In this document: in pieces, positions 1 through 7,888 of the stretch
How the letters are laid out: each line of letters opens with the position of its first letter
Position numbering within the stretch: the first letter of the stretch is position 1
NCBI GenBank assembly: GCA_030656145.1
Contig: JAUSOF010000028.1
Span: forward strand, 1 to 64,000
Length of the DNA stretch: 64,000 nt
Direction of reading: 5' to 3'
DNA from: Pseudomonas sp.
Lineage (GTDB): Bacteria; Pseudomonadota; Gammaproteobacteria; Pseudomonadales; Pseudomonadaceae
Notes under the pieces: model-generated
What the model saw: the letters and a program-made list of their open reading frames with translations, nothing else
Told to the model about the DNA's origin: nothing
Databases searched by the model: none
Translations under genes and position numbers: made by a program

Positions 1-276
1 GCGCAACGCCGCGATGCGTGGCGCGATCTGCGCCGGGTCGATCTGATCCGGCCAGTCGCCCATCAGGCCCATGATCACCGCTGTGTCGCTGCCGTGACCG
101 ATGCCGGTGGCCGACAACGAGCCATACAGGCGCACTTCCACCCGCTGTACCCGCTCCAGCAGGCGGCGCTCACGCAGCGTGCCGAGAAACAGCGCGGCGG
201 CGCGCATCGGGCCGACGGTATGCGAGCTGGAAGGCCCGATGCCGATTTTGAACAGGTCAAACACACTGATGGACAT
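1..276 (-). CDS. sdaA: L-serine ammonia-lyase (serine dehydratase), N-terminal part, runs off the left edge
   Basis: Only the first 92 codons lie in the window. The product begins [19 protein letters not shown], the typical start of iron-sulfur L-serine dehydratases, which deaminate L-serine to pyruvate and ammonia in the cytoplasm. The [11 protein letters not shown] stretch (residues 16-26) is the family's conserved substrate-domain motif. The ATG at 276 is preceded on the minus strand by TTTAGGAG, a good ribosome binding site. The catalytic cysteines that hold the 4Fe-4S cluster lie outside the window. Pseudomonas often carries two paralogues (SdaA and SdaB), so the symbol is tentative although the family is clear. 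Confidence 0.88.
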   Translation of the reverse strand, partial: MSISVFDLFKIGIGPSSSHTVGPMRAAALFLGTLRERRLLERVQRVEVRLYGSLSATGIGHGSDTAVIMGLMGDWPDQIDPAQIAPRIAALR

Positions 277-1025
277 AACCGACTCCTAAAGCATTTGCAC
301 GTCCCGTGAGGCGCGCGTTGCGAAGGATTGTCGGCTGCTGTACCTCGTTAAAACTGTCTAGCCTCGACCCAAACGTGTTCAGAGTCGCCAGGGTCGTGAC
401 AGCACACAGGCAAGACCGTGCTCTGCTCACTGAAGCCAGATGAATGACCTGATCTACCGGCGGTAGGCGCGAGTGCAGCACTGTGCGCATTGCTGCTTTG
501 GAGTGGCGTAATCCCGCACCGATTGTGTGGGTGTGGCCGATGAGTGAAGTGGCTCTCGACAACCACATGGCATGCGCTGCTAACTCGGCCTTATTCTGTA
601 TATGGCATTTGCGCGCTAGTACGGCGCTAGGCACTACTCAACAAGCAGTTTCCAAAGGGTGATCACACTACCTATGCCCAAGGAGATTGGCCGCACCCGC
701 CCACCATAAGGAAACTACTCGCTATTTGCTCCACGACCTTGATGAATCTAGTGATGTGCGTTGACCGGTTTTACCGACCGCCGCCAACTGCCACCGCGCC
801 CCAAGTTGAGGCAAAACTGTCTTACTGGTCAGAAAAATGTGCCATAAAGTGTCCGGCAGCCTGCCCTGTTCCTCGTAAATACCGCTTAAAACGCGCAGTT
901 CACTGCATATCACCGCTTTAACACTGGCCGACCAAGGAGTTGGCTTCCTTTTTGCTCCTGCCCCAGCAGCCTGACCATTCAGACAGGTTTAAAACGATAA
1001 TTAGGCACACCAGGAGCACTACCCG
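277..1025. other. Long intergenic region without a supportable gene
   Basis: This 749-base stretch lies between the divergent serine dehydratase and Tsx-like genes. It is visibly less GC-rich than the flanking genes and carries no open frame with convincing codon use. The longest candidates, near 739-921 (+) and 722-913 (-), encode about 60 residues with no recognisable motif. It should hold both divergent promoters. A palindromic GACCGGTTTTACCGACC lies at about 763-779, and an AGGAG-type ribosome binding site precedes the gene at 1026. Nothing else is recognisable. Confidence 0.6.
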
Positions 1026-1820
1026 ATGAAACCTACCCTCTCTTCCCTGATTCTCGCCGGCGGGCTTCTGGCGGGCGGCCAGGCCGTTGCCGGAGACTTG
1101 ATGCACTGGCAAAACAACAGCCTGAGCTACCTGTATGGGCAGAACTACAAGGTCGACCCGGAAATCCAGCAGACCGTGACCTTCGAGCATGTCAGCGGCT
1201 GGGCTATCGGTGACTTGTTCTTTTTCGTCGACACCATCAAGTACAACACCGACGCCACCAATGGCGCGGGCGACGGCCACACCTTCTACGGCGAGTTCTC
1301 GCCGCGCCTGTCATTCGGCAAGCTGTTCGACAGCAAACTGGAATTTGGTCCGATCAAGGACGTGTTGCTGGCCATGACCTACGAGTTCGGCGAAGACGAT
1401 GTCGAGTCTTACCTGATCGGTCCAGGCTTCGACCTGGCGATTCCCGGCTTTGATTACTTCTCGCTGAACTTCTACCATCGCCAGACCGACGGCGACCGTG
1501 ACGGTAGCGGCGTGTGGCAGATCACGCCGGCGTGGAGCTACACCATTCCGGTGGGCAAATCCGACATCGTGATCGACGGCTTTATGGATTGGGTGGTGGA
1601 TAACGACAAGAGCTACCACGCCAACCTGCACTTCAACCCACAGATCAAATACGACCTGGGCAAGGCCATGAGCTGGGGCGAGAAGCAGCTGTATGTGGGT
1701 ATCGAATACGACTACTGGAAGGACAAGTACGGCATCGAGGACGGTGGTTTTGTCAGCGAAAACTTCGTTGGCTCGACCGCTCAGAACACTGCCAGCCTGC
1801 TGGTTAAAGTGCACTTCTGA
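1026..1820 (+). CDS. Tsx/OmpK-family outer-membrane channel protein
   Basis: A 264-residue product with a cleavable signal peptide (about residues 1-22, ending AVAG) followed by alternating aromatic and polar segments of a beta-barrel. It ends in Phe (VKVHF), the usual C-terminal signature for BAM-dependent outer-membrane insertion. The opening after the signal (DLMHWQNNSLSYLYG) and the motif FYGEFSPRLS match the nucleoside-specific channel family (Tsx; OmpK in vibrios and pseudomonads). Family members pass nucleosides and small solutes across the outer membrane; the substrate here is inferred. The gene stands alone, with CAGGAGC before ATG and a hairpin downstream. Confidence 0.8.
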   Translation: MKPTLSSLILAGGLLAGGQAVAGDLMHWQNNSLSYLYGQNYKVDPEIQQTVTFEHVSGWAIGDLFFFVDTIKYNTDATNGAGDGHTFYGEFSPRLSFGKLFDSKLEFGPIKDVLLAMTYEFGEDDVESYLIGPGFDLAIPGFDYFSLNFYHRQTDGDRDGSGVWQITPAWSYTIPVGKSDIVIDGFMDWVVDNDKSYHANLHFNPQIKYDLGKAMSWGEKQLYVGIEYDYWKDKYGIEDGGFVSENFVGSTAQNTASLLVKVHF

Positions 1821-1827
1821 TGGCCGC

Positions 1828-1856
1828 GGTCAGCCCGGCAACAGCACGGGCTGACC
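1828..1856 (+). terminator. Hairpin after the Tsx-like gene
   Basis: A perfect 10-bp stem, GGTCAGCCCG / CGGGCTGACC, with a 9-base loop begins 8 bases after the stop codon. No T-tract follows, so termination may be weak or the hairpin may protect the mRNA 3' end. Confidence 0.5.
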
Positions 1857-2097
1857 CAACTGAGAGCGTGCGAAAACAGTGTTCGCCGCATGCGGGCGCC
1901 TCAAGACGTCCGCCACCGCGGTACGCCACGCCGCTCGATATTTCCCCCAGCGCTAAGTGGCACACCGCCGTGGCGAGCCGGTCCACGCACAAAGTCTTGC
2001 CCCTTAGCACTTTCCGCCAATCCTCCTCGCGCCCTCCCTGTGCTTAGATAGGTCGACCTGACTGCTTCACGTCAGACCTGCGCAATAAGGATGGTCG

Positions 2098-2961
2098 ATG
2101 TCCACTCGCACCCTGCTCCTGACCGCCTTGGCCATGCTCGCCTTTGCCGGTAACTCGCTGCTCTGCCGCCTGGCCCTGAAAGACACCGAGATCGATGCCG
2201 CCAGTTTCACCAGCCTGCGCCTCGCTTCCGGTGCCCTGACCCTCTGGTTGCTGCTGCGCCTGCGCCGCGGTGATGGCGCGCTGGCCGGCAGCTGGGCTGG
2301 TGCCGCCGCGCTGTTTGTCTATGCCGCGGCTTTTTCCTTCGCCTATATCAGCCTGGACGCAGGGGTCGGCGCGCTGTTGTTGTTCGGCGCGGTGCAGGTG
2401 AGCATGCTGCTGTGGGGCTTCTACCGAGGCGAGCGCTTCAGCCCATTGACGAGCGCAGGATTAATGCTGGCCCTGGGCGGTTTACTCGCGCTGTTGCTGC
2501 CCGGCGCCAGCGCCCCGGCACTCGGCGGCGCACTCCTGATGCTGCTGGCCGGCACCGCTTGGGGCGTTTACTCGCTGCTCGGTCGTGGCGCCGGCGACCC
2601 GCTGGCGGTCACCGCCGGCAACTTCGCGCGGGCCACACCGCTGGCGCTACTGGCCAGTGCACTGCTGCTCAGCCACGCCAACTGGGATGGCCTCGGGCTG
2701 TTCTATGCCGTGCTCTCCGGCGCGCTGACCTCTGGCATCGGCTACGCCATTTGGTACACCGCCCTGCGCGGATTGAAAGCATTCCAGGCTGCCACCGTAC
2801 AACTCAGCGTGCCGATCATCGCCGCCCTGGCCGGCAGCCTGCTGCTCGATGAAGCCTTGAGCCTACGACTGATCCTGAGTTCGCTGGCGGTGCTCGGCGG
2901 CATCGCCGTGGTGCTCAGTGCCAAACAGCGCGGCCAACACCCAACGCGTAACGGCCAATAG
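2098..2961 (+). CDS. EamA-family (DMT superfamily) inner-membrane transporter
   Basis: A 287-residue protein made almost wholly of hydrophobic helices, fitting the ten-TM layout of two five-helix EamA repeats. It starts MSTRTLLLTALAMLAFAGNS, a typical EamA opening, and has the characteristic GxxYxxWYxAL pattern near residue 220 (GIGYAIWYTALRG). Family members export metabolites or amino acids across the inner membrane; the substrate cannot be read from the sequence. AAGGATGGTCG before ATG serves as the ribosome binding site. It lies about 90 bases upstream of the LEA-type lipoprotein gene on the same strand, which does not by itself imply shared function. Confidence 0.85.
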   Translation: MSTRTLLLTALAMLAFAGNSLLCRLALKDTEIDAASFTSLRLASGALTLWLLLRLRRGDGALAGSWAGAAALFVYAAAFSFAYISLDAGVGALLLFGAVQVSMLLWGFYRGERFSPLTSAGLMLALGGLLALLLPGASAPALGGALLMLLAGTAWGVYSLLGRGAGDPLAVTAGNFARATPLALLASALLLSHANWDGLGLFYAVLSGALTSGIGYAIWYTALRGLKAFQAATVQLSVPIIAALAGSLLLDEALSLRLILSSLAVLGGIAVVLSAKQRGQHPTRNGQ

Positions 2962-3052
2962 GGCTAACCTGACGACAATCGCCCCCGCGCGGAGCAATAA
3001 CCGCGACGACGTTGTCTTCTATAGCGCCCCGCCCCTAATCGGAAATCCCGCC

Positions 3053-3553
3053 ATGCCGAGTCACCGTCCACTATTTAGCCACCTGCTGCGCATTCTCGCC
3101 TGCGCCCTGCTGCTGGGCCTTAGCGCCTGCAGCACCCTGGGTCAGCGCGACCCGCTGCATATCGACCTGGTCGGCCTGGAGCCGCTGCCGGGCGAAGGAC
3201 TGGAGATGCGCTTTGCGGTGAAACTGCGCATCCAGAACCCCAATGAAGGGGCCATCGACTACCACGGCGTGGCGCTGCAACTCGACATCAACCAGCAACC
3301 GCTGGCCAGTGGAGTGAGCAACCAGAGTGGCCAGGTACCGCGCTTCGGCGAAACAGTGATCAGTGTGCCAGTGAGCATTTCCGCCTATTCGGTCATGCGT
3401 CAGGCCTGGGGTGTCAGCGGCTATAAACCGGGTCAGGATCTGCCCTATGCGCTGCGCGGCAAACTGGCCGGCGGCTTGTTCGGCACAAGGCGCTTTAGCG
3501 ACTCGGGCAATTTGAACTGGCCTCAGCCTGCGGGCACTCCAGTGAGGCCCTGA
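3053..3553 (+). CDS. LEA type 2 / WHy-domain lipoprotein
   Basis: A 166-residue lipoprotein. The signal peptide (residues 1-25) ends in the lipobox LSAC with acylated Cys26. The rest resembles the water-stress and hypersensitive-response (WHy) or LEA-14 domain: a beta-rich fold with an NPNEGAIDYHGV segment around residue 60, where the NPN motif is typical. It is probably attached to a membrane facing the periplasm. Related proteins are linked to desiccation or stress tolerance, but the role here is not established. I chose the ATG at 3053 because an upstream in-frame ATG at 2918 overlaps the EamA gene and would bury the signal peptide. Confidence 0.78.
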   Translation: MPSHRPLFSHLLRILACALLLGLSACSTLGQRDPLHIDLVGLEPLPGEGLEMRFAVKLRIQNPNEGAIDYHGVALQLDINQQPLASGVSNQSGQVPRFGETVISVPVSISAYSVMRQAWGVSGYKPGQDLPYALRGKLAGGLFGTRRFSDSGNLNWPQPAGTPVRP

Positions 3554-3678
3554 AACCTGCCCGCATAACGCAGAGGGTGTGAAAAGCGCTCACATATCGG
3601 TAGTCCGTTCGCAGCGAAGCGACAGCCCGCCAGCTTTTATGGCGCGCCGCCAGGCCAAAAGGACACCAGCCCTGGGGT

Positions 3679-5403
3679 TTATTCCAGGCGCACCCGATAC
3701 ACCTCGGCCAAGGCGATCAGCTTGTCCCGTGCCAGGGCCAGGGCGCTCTGGGTCAGGGGGCGCATGCCGTCGGCAATCGCCTGGGCCTCGATAGCCTGGG
3801 CCGCCACCGCCGGCTGGATCAGGGCGCGCAAGGCCGGCGTCACCTCAAGTAACTCATAAGCGGCCACGCGCCCGGCAAAGCCCTTGCCGTGGCAATGGCT
3901 GCAACCACGACCGACATAAAAGACCTCGCGCGCATCCAGGCCCAGCGCCGTACGCACATAATCCGGCACCTGCTCCTCTTCCAGGCAATGCGGGCAGTTG
4001 CGCCGCACCAGGCGCTGGGCCAGCACCCCGAGCAGGCTGGCATTGAGCAGATAAGGCGCGACGCCGATTTCCAGCAAGCGGGTCACCGTGGTCGCGGCGC
4101 TGTTGGTATGCAGGGTAGACAGGACCAAATGGCCGGTCAGGGCACTCTCAGTGGCCATGACCGCGGTTTCCTGGTCACGGATCTCGCCGACCATGATCAC
4201 GTCCGGGTCATGCCGCAGGATATGCCGCAGGGCACGGGCGAAGGTGTAGCCGATCTGTGGCTTGACCTGGATCTGGCGAATCCCGTCGATCTGGTACTCC
4301 ACCGGGTCCTCGACCGTGATGACATTCACCCCGGTATCCTTGATGCCATTGAGGGCGGCGTAGAGGGTGGTGCTTTTGCCTGAGCCGGTCGGGCCGGTCA
4401 CCAGCAAAATGCCCTGATTGTGACTGGTCAGGTTACGAAAGCGCCTGGCATCCTCGCTGTTGAAGCCGATCTGATCCAGCGTCTTGAGGCTCTGCCGGGT
4501 GTCGAGGATGCGGATCACCACGCTCTCGCCATACACCGTTGGCATGATCGACAGCCGCAGGTCGATAGTCTCATCGCCTAGCCGCACCAGATGCCGACCA
4601 TCCTGGGGCAGGCGCCGCTCGGCGATGTTCATGCCGCCGATGATCTTGATCCGGCTGACAATCGCCGGCAGGTTGCCGGGCCTGATCCGGCGGATCTCCG
4701 TCAACACGCCATCGATGCGAAACAGCACGCTGACCTCGCGCTCACCGGGTCGCAGGTGAATATCCGAAGCGTGGCGGCCGATCGCGTCCTCCAACAGGCT
4801 ATCGACAAAGCGTACCGTCGGCTTGTCCTCGGCCAACTGCTTGATCCGGTGCAGGCTCAACTCGGGCTCTTGGCCCTGGTGTTCGGGCAACTCCAGCGCG
4901 GTGGCCGCGCCGTAGTGCAGATTGATCGACGCCTGCACATCTTCGCTGCTCACATAAATAGCTTCGATCCGCTTACCGCTGACAAACCCGAGCAGGTGCA
5001 ACAGCTCGGAGTCCGCCGGCGTTGGCGTGGCCACCACCAGCAACTCGCCCTCCAGCATCAGCGGCAACACCTGGTAGTCCCGAGCCAGGTGTTCGGGCAG
5101 CAGGAGCAGCGCCGCTTGCTCGACCCGGAAGATGTCCAGATCGACCCGCGCGCTATCCAGTTGCTGCACCAGCGCCTCGGCCAGCTGCTGCTTGTCGATC
5201 AACTTGCGCCGCAGCAGGATATCGCCGACCCTGCCGAGATCCGGATTCTGCCCCTGCAGGCGCAGGGCCTGCTGCAAGTTCTGCGGGTCGAGGTGACCGC
5301 CATCAACCAGAATCGCGCCGACCAACCGATGCGGCTGCTCGTTCATGGCGCGCAGACGCAGGTGTTCAAGCAATTGCTGACGATCGGTTACGAGTAGCGG
5401 CAT
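3679..5403 (-). CDS. Solitary GspE/PilB-type secretion ATPase with MshEN-like N-terminus
   Basis: A 574-residue AAA+-type assembly ATPase of the type II secretion / type IV pilus superfamily. Visible motifs are Walker A GPTGSGKST (about residues 337-345), Walker B with the Asp/His boxes (IMVGEIRDQET, LSTLHTN), and a zinc-binding tetracysteine CPHC...CSHC near residues 465-500. The N-terminal 80 residues contain two consecutive 24-residue L/G-rich repeats that fit the MshEN cyclic-di-GMP-binding pattern. No pilin, secretin or GspF partner gene is adjacent, so its machine is encoded elsewhere. A TTG two codons upstream is possible, but the ATG at 5403 has better spacing from GAGG. The substrate is unknown; the family call is secure. 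Confidence 0.85.
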   Translation of the reverse strand: MPLLVTDRQQLLEHLRLRAMNEQPHRLVGAILVDGGHLDPQNLQQALRLQGQNPDLGRVGDILLRRKLIDKQQLAEALVQQLDSARVDLDIFRVEQAALLLLPEHLARDYQVLPLMLEGELLVVATPTPADSELLHLLGFVSGKRIEAIYVSSEDVQASINLHYGAATALELPEHQGQEPELSLHRIKQLAEDKPTVRFVDSLLEDAIGRHASDIHLRPGEREVSVLFRIDGVLTEIRRIRPGNLPAIVSRIKIIGGMNIAERRLPQDGRHLVRLGDETIDLRLSIMPTVYGESVVIRILDTRQSLKTLDQIGFNSEDARRFRNLTSHNQGILLVTGPTGSGKSTTLYAALNGIKDTGVNVITVEDPVEYQIDGIRQIQVKPQIGYTFARALRHILRHDPDVIMVGEIRDQETAVMATESALTGHLVLSTLHTNSAATTVTRLLEIGVAPYLLNASLLGVLAQRLVRRNCPHCLEEEQVPDYVRTALGLDAREVFYVGRGCSHCHGKGFAGRVAAYELLEVTPALRALIQPAVAAQAIEAQAIADGMRPLTQSALALARDKLIALAEVYRVRLE

Positions 5404-5438
5404 GGACAACAGACCTCGGCGGGGAGTATCCGTCCAGT

Positions 5439-5585
5439 CTAAACGCCATTAACTAGCCAGTACTGTGCTGGATCAACAAAGCCACTGCCGCCGGTCCAGC
5501 CCTGCGCCTGCGGGGCTTGCTGCGAGCGGTAGGCGATGTTTACCGGTACAGGCACGGTGGTGGTGCCAGGCGCGTCGCCACACCG
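5439..5585 (-). pseudogene. Possible remnant of a small secreted-protein gene
   Basis: The minus strand is open for 48 codons ending in TAG at 5439, and its second half (YRSQQAPQAQGW, then GGSGFVDPAQYWLVNGV) looks like real protein, not noise. There is no start codon in frame: a TGA at 5586-5588 closes it. In the next frame just upstream a basic-hydrophobic stretch (RWWLAIMALALTVW) resembles a signal peptide or anchor. Shifting one base near 5575 would join the two. It may be a frameshifted small gene, a sequencing error, or chance. It precedes the ATPase gene on the same strand. Confidence 0.28.
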
Positions 5586-5706
5586 TCAGCGCCAGCGCCA
5601 TGATCGCTAGCCACCAACGCGATAACCGCGAGCATTGCGCACTCGCGCCGCCACTCTTGGCGCGGGGCCGCGCAGCACCTTGGCTCCTCGTCAGTTCAAA
5701 ACCCTA

Positions 5707-5712
5707 TATAAT
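5707..5712 (+). promoter_or_regulatory. Near-consensus -10 box upstream of yjdM
   Basis: TATAAT lies 37 bases before the GTG start of yjdM, in the AT-rich context CCCTATATAATTTACGG. No good -35 hexamer is seen at 16-18 bases spacing, so the assignment rests on the -10 alone. Confidence 0.4.
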
Positions 5713-5749
5713 TTACGGCTTTCCATAATCCTGCCCCCAAGGACCCGCC

Positions 5750-6094
5750 GTGAGCACTCTGCCAGCCTGCCCAAAATGCAATTCCGAATTCACCTATGAA
5801 GACGGCCAACTGCTGATCTGCCCGGAGTGCGCTTATGAGTGGTCCGCCGACAGTCCAGGCGAAGCGGTGGCTGATGGCGACAAGGTGATCAAGGATTCGG
5901 TCGGCAACACACTGCAAGATGGCGACACCATCACCGTGATCAAGGACCTCAAGGTCAAAGGCTCCTCGCTGGTGGTCAAGGTCGGCACCAAGGTCAAGGG
6001 CATCCGCCTATGCGACGGCGACCACGACATCGACTGCAAGATCGACGGCATCGGCGCCATGAAGCTCAAATCCGAGTTCGTGCGCAAGGTCTGA
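5750..6094 (+). CDS. yjdM: YjdM/PhnA-family zinc-ribbon protein
   Basis: A 114-residue cytoplasmic protein. The N-terminus has a zinc-ribbon CPKC...CPEC (residues 9-27), followed by the conserved PhnA domain ([37 protein letters not shown]). The family was called alkylphosphonate uptake protein PhnA for its place near phn genes in E. coli, but no phosphonate role is shown, and no phn genes are nearby. The length matches E. coli YjdM (about 111 residues). The start is GTG, preceded by AAGGA at 7 bases. It is a single-gene unit followed by a strong hairpin. Confidence 0.9.
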   Translation: MSTLPACPKCNSEFTYEDGQLLICPECAYEWSADSPGEAVADGDKVIKDSVGNTLQDGDTITVIKDLKVKGSSLVVKVGTKVKGIRLCDGDHDIDCKIDGIGAMKLKSEFVRKV

Positions 6095-6099
6095 CCGAG

Positions 6100-6131
6100 C
6101 GAGCGCTCCCACCGCCACGTGGGAGCGCTCG
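6100..6131 (+). terminator. Strong hairpin after yjdM
   Basis: A perfect 13-bp stem, CGAGCGCTCCCAC / GTGGGAGCGCTCG, with a 6-base loop starts 5 bases past the stop codon. No T-run follows. Confidence 0.6.
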
Positions 6132-6164
6132 CCCAGGCGCGCCACCCAGCCGAGTTCAGCTCCC

Positions 6165-6185
6165 GTAGGGTGCGCCGTGCGCACC
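6165..6185. repeat. GTAGGGTGCGC-type dispersed palindromic repeat, copy 1
   Basis: GTAGGGTGCGCCGTGCGCACC is a partly self-complementary unit (GGTGCGC within it pairs with GTGCGCACC). Similar units recur at about 17202, 32779, 35648 and 62035, always between genes. Confidence 0.65.
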
Positions 6186-6321
6186 AATCACCCCGCGCAA
6201 TCCCTGCGCCCCGGTCACCCGCGCCCTAAAACCCCCCAAAACCCTCATCCTAGAGCGCTTTTAAAGCCCCCAACAGCCTCTTCTCGCACTATCATGCGCA
6301 GCTTTTTGCACAGAGCCTTAT

Positions 6322-7047
6322 ATGCCGCGCCTGATTGCCCTGCTTTGCCTGCTGCTCGCTGTTTCCGTCCACGCCGAGGCACCGAAAAACTTCACCGCCG
6401 CCAAGAAAATCGCCTGGCAGCTCTACGCCGAACGCCCAAGCACCTTCTATTGCGGCTGCGCCTATAACGGCAAGCAGGTCGACCTGGCCAGCTGCGGCTA
6501 TACGGTGCGCAAACAACAGCGCCGCGCGCAACGCCTGGAATGGGAACACGTGGTGCCCGCCTGGGTGATTGGTCATCAGCGCCAATGCTGGCAGCACGGT
6601 GGACGCAAGAACTGCGCGAGCAGCGACCCGGTATTCAAGGCCGCCGAAGCCGACCTGCATAACCTGGTGCCGAGCATCGGCGAGGTGAATGGTGACCGCT
6701 CAAACTACGCACTCGGCATGCTCAGTGAAAAACCGCAGCAATATGGCGCCTGCCCCATGGTGGTCAACTTCAAACAGAAAACCGCCATGCCGCCCGAACA
6801 GGTCCGCGGCGCTTCGGCGCGCATTTACCTGTACATGGCCGACCACTACACGCTGCGCCTGTCCAAGCTCGACCGGCGCACCTACGAAGCCTGGCACCGC
6901 CAGTACCCGATTAGCGAGTGGGAACGCTGGCGCAACCAGAAGGTCGGCTGCGTAATGGGCCATGGCAACCCCTACATCGGCGCCGTCGACCAGGATCGCT
7001 GCCCTGCCCTGCGCCGGGCAGGCGACACGCGCCGCACCAGCGGCTGA
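6322..7047 (+). CDS. endA: Endonuclease I family periplasmic/secreted DNase
   Basis: A 241-residue nuclease. A signal peptide ends at about residue 18 (SVHA). The mature part has the beta-beta-alpha metal nuclease core of endonuclease I: RLEWEHVVPA with catalytic His76, then DLHNLVPSIGEVNGDRSNY (about residues 111-129) with the metal-binding Asn and Asp. Paired cysteines (for example Cys44, Cys46 and Cys58) suggest disulfides, as in Vibrio Vvn and E. coli EndA. It cleaves double-stranded DNA outside the cytoplasm, for nutrient use or to limit DNA uptake. The length fits EndA (about 235). It faces yajL convergently with a 22-base gap. Confidence 0.9.
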   Translation: MPRLIALLCLLLAVSVHAEAPKNFTAAKKIAWQLYAERPSTFYCGCAYNGKQVDLASCGYTVRKQQRRAQRLEWEHVVPAWVIGHQRQCWQHGGRKNCASSDPVFKAAEADLHNLVPSIGEVNGDRSNYALGMLSEKPQQYGACPMVVNFKQKTAMPPEQVRGASARIYLYMADHYTLRLSKLDRRTYEAWHRQYPISEWERWRNQKVGCVMGHGNPYIGAVDQDRCPALRRAGDTRRTSG

Positions 7048-7069
7048 GCCTACCGGGCCGGCTGCGCGG

Positions 7070-7624
7070 TCAATGCACCAGCAGCGCCTCGGCCACCTGC
7101 TTGCGCGTGCCCTTGCCCCGTAACAACTCGACCAGGGTCAGGGCAAACTCGAGCGCGGTACCCGGCCCCTGACTGGTGATGCAGTTGCCGTCGACCACCA
7201 CGGGTTGGTCGACGAAAGTGCAGCCACTGAGACGCTCGCTGAAGCTTGGATAGCAGGTCATGCGCCGCTGCTTGAGCACGCCATATTGCTGCAAGGCCAG
7301 CGCTGGCGCCGCGCAAATCCCCGCAAACAACTTGCCGGCCTTGGCCTGTTGGCGCACCCGTTCGGCCAGCGGCTCATGCTCGGCCAGGCGTTGCGCGCCA
7401 GGCATGCCGCCGGGCAGCACGATCAGGTCGAACGTCTGGGCCAGCACGTCGACCAGCATGGTATCGGCCGTCAGGCGGGTGCCACGTGCGCAGGTAATCA
7501 TGCGCCGGCCTTCAATGCTGGCGACCACCACCTCGACTTCGGAACGGCGCAGCACGTCAATCAAGGTCACGCATTCGATGTCTTCGACACCGTCGGCAAT
7601 GGTGACAAGGGCACGTGAAGTCAT
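7070..7624 (-). CDS. DJ-1/PfpI family protein, YajL-like
   Basis: A 184-residue cytoplasmic protein of the DJ-1/YajL group. It starts MTSRALVTIADGVEDIECVT, where Glu15 and the following DIE are conserved, and has the nucleophile elbow AGICAAPA with reactive Cys104. Members are described as redox-sensing chaperones and deglycases that act on glyoxal adducts; the exact activity is debated. The ATG at 7624 has GGAGG 6 bases upstream, so the longer upstream frame is not used. It is divergent from the purine permease gene. Confidence 0.88.
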   Translation of the reverse strand: MTSRALVTIADGVEDIECVTLIDVLRRSEVEVVVASIEGRRMITCARGTRLTADTMLVDVLAQTFDLIVLPGGMPGAQRLAEHEPLAERVRQQAKAGKLFAGICAAPALALQQYGVLKQRRMTCYPSFSERLSGCTFVDQPVVVDGNCITSQGPGTALEFALTLVELLRGKGTRKQVAEALLVH

Positions 7625-7888
7625 GTTTGCCTCCTCGAAAAACATAACGAAAAGCCTGCGCAAGGTCTTGCCTGCACGGCTTGCGGACGAGCTGTTATGA
7701 TGCGCGCCTTTTTCCTGATCGCCAGCACAATCGTGCATATGTGCTTTGCTTTCGGTCTGTACATTGCAGGCGTGACGCAGAAGTCCTCAGCTGCTGCGAC
7801 TGCCTTCAAGCGTGCGCTGCCGAAGCTGCGCACGCCTGGTGACCGCACTCGATATTTCCACAACCTCTTACGCCACAGGGAGTCCTGC

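Larger units (their letters stand above)
5404..5749. other. Gene-poor gap with possible decayed small gene and yjdM promoter
   Basis: This 346-base gap lies between the divergent ATPase and yjdM genes. It contains a short minus-strand frame that reads like a protein C-terminus (see the entry at 5439-5585) and a near-consensus -10 element before yjdM. I see no intact gene. Confidence 0.5.

Noticed and set aside
5404..5409. TTG start for the GspE-type ATPase
   Set aside because: The TTG lies only 4 bases from the GAGG site, while the ATG two codons later has better spacing and codon type.
5750..6094. Phosphonate-uptake role for the PhnA-named protein
   Set aside because: The family name is historical; no phn genes are nearby and the domain is a zinc-ribbon protein of unknown role.
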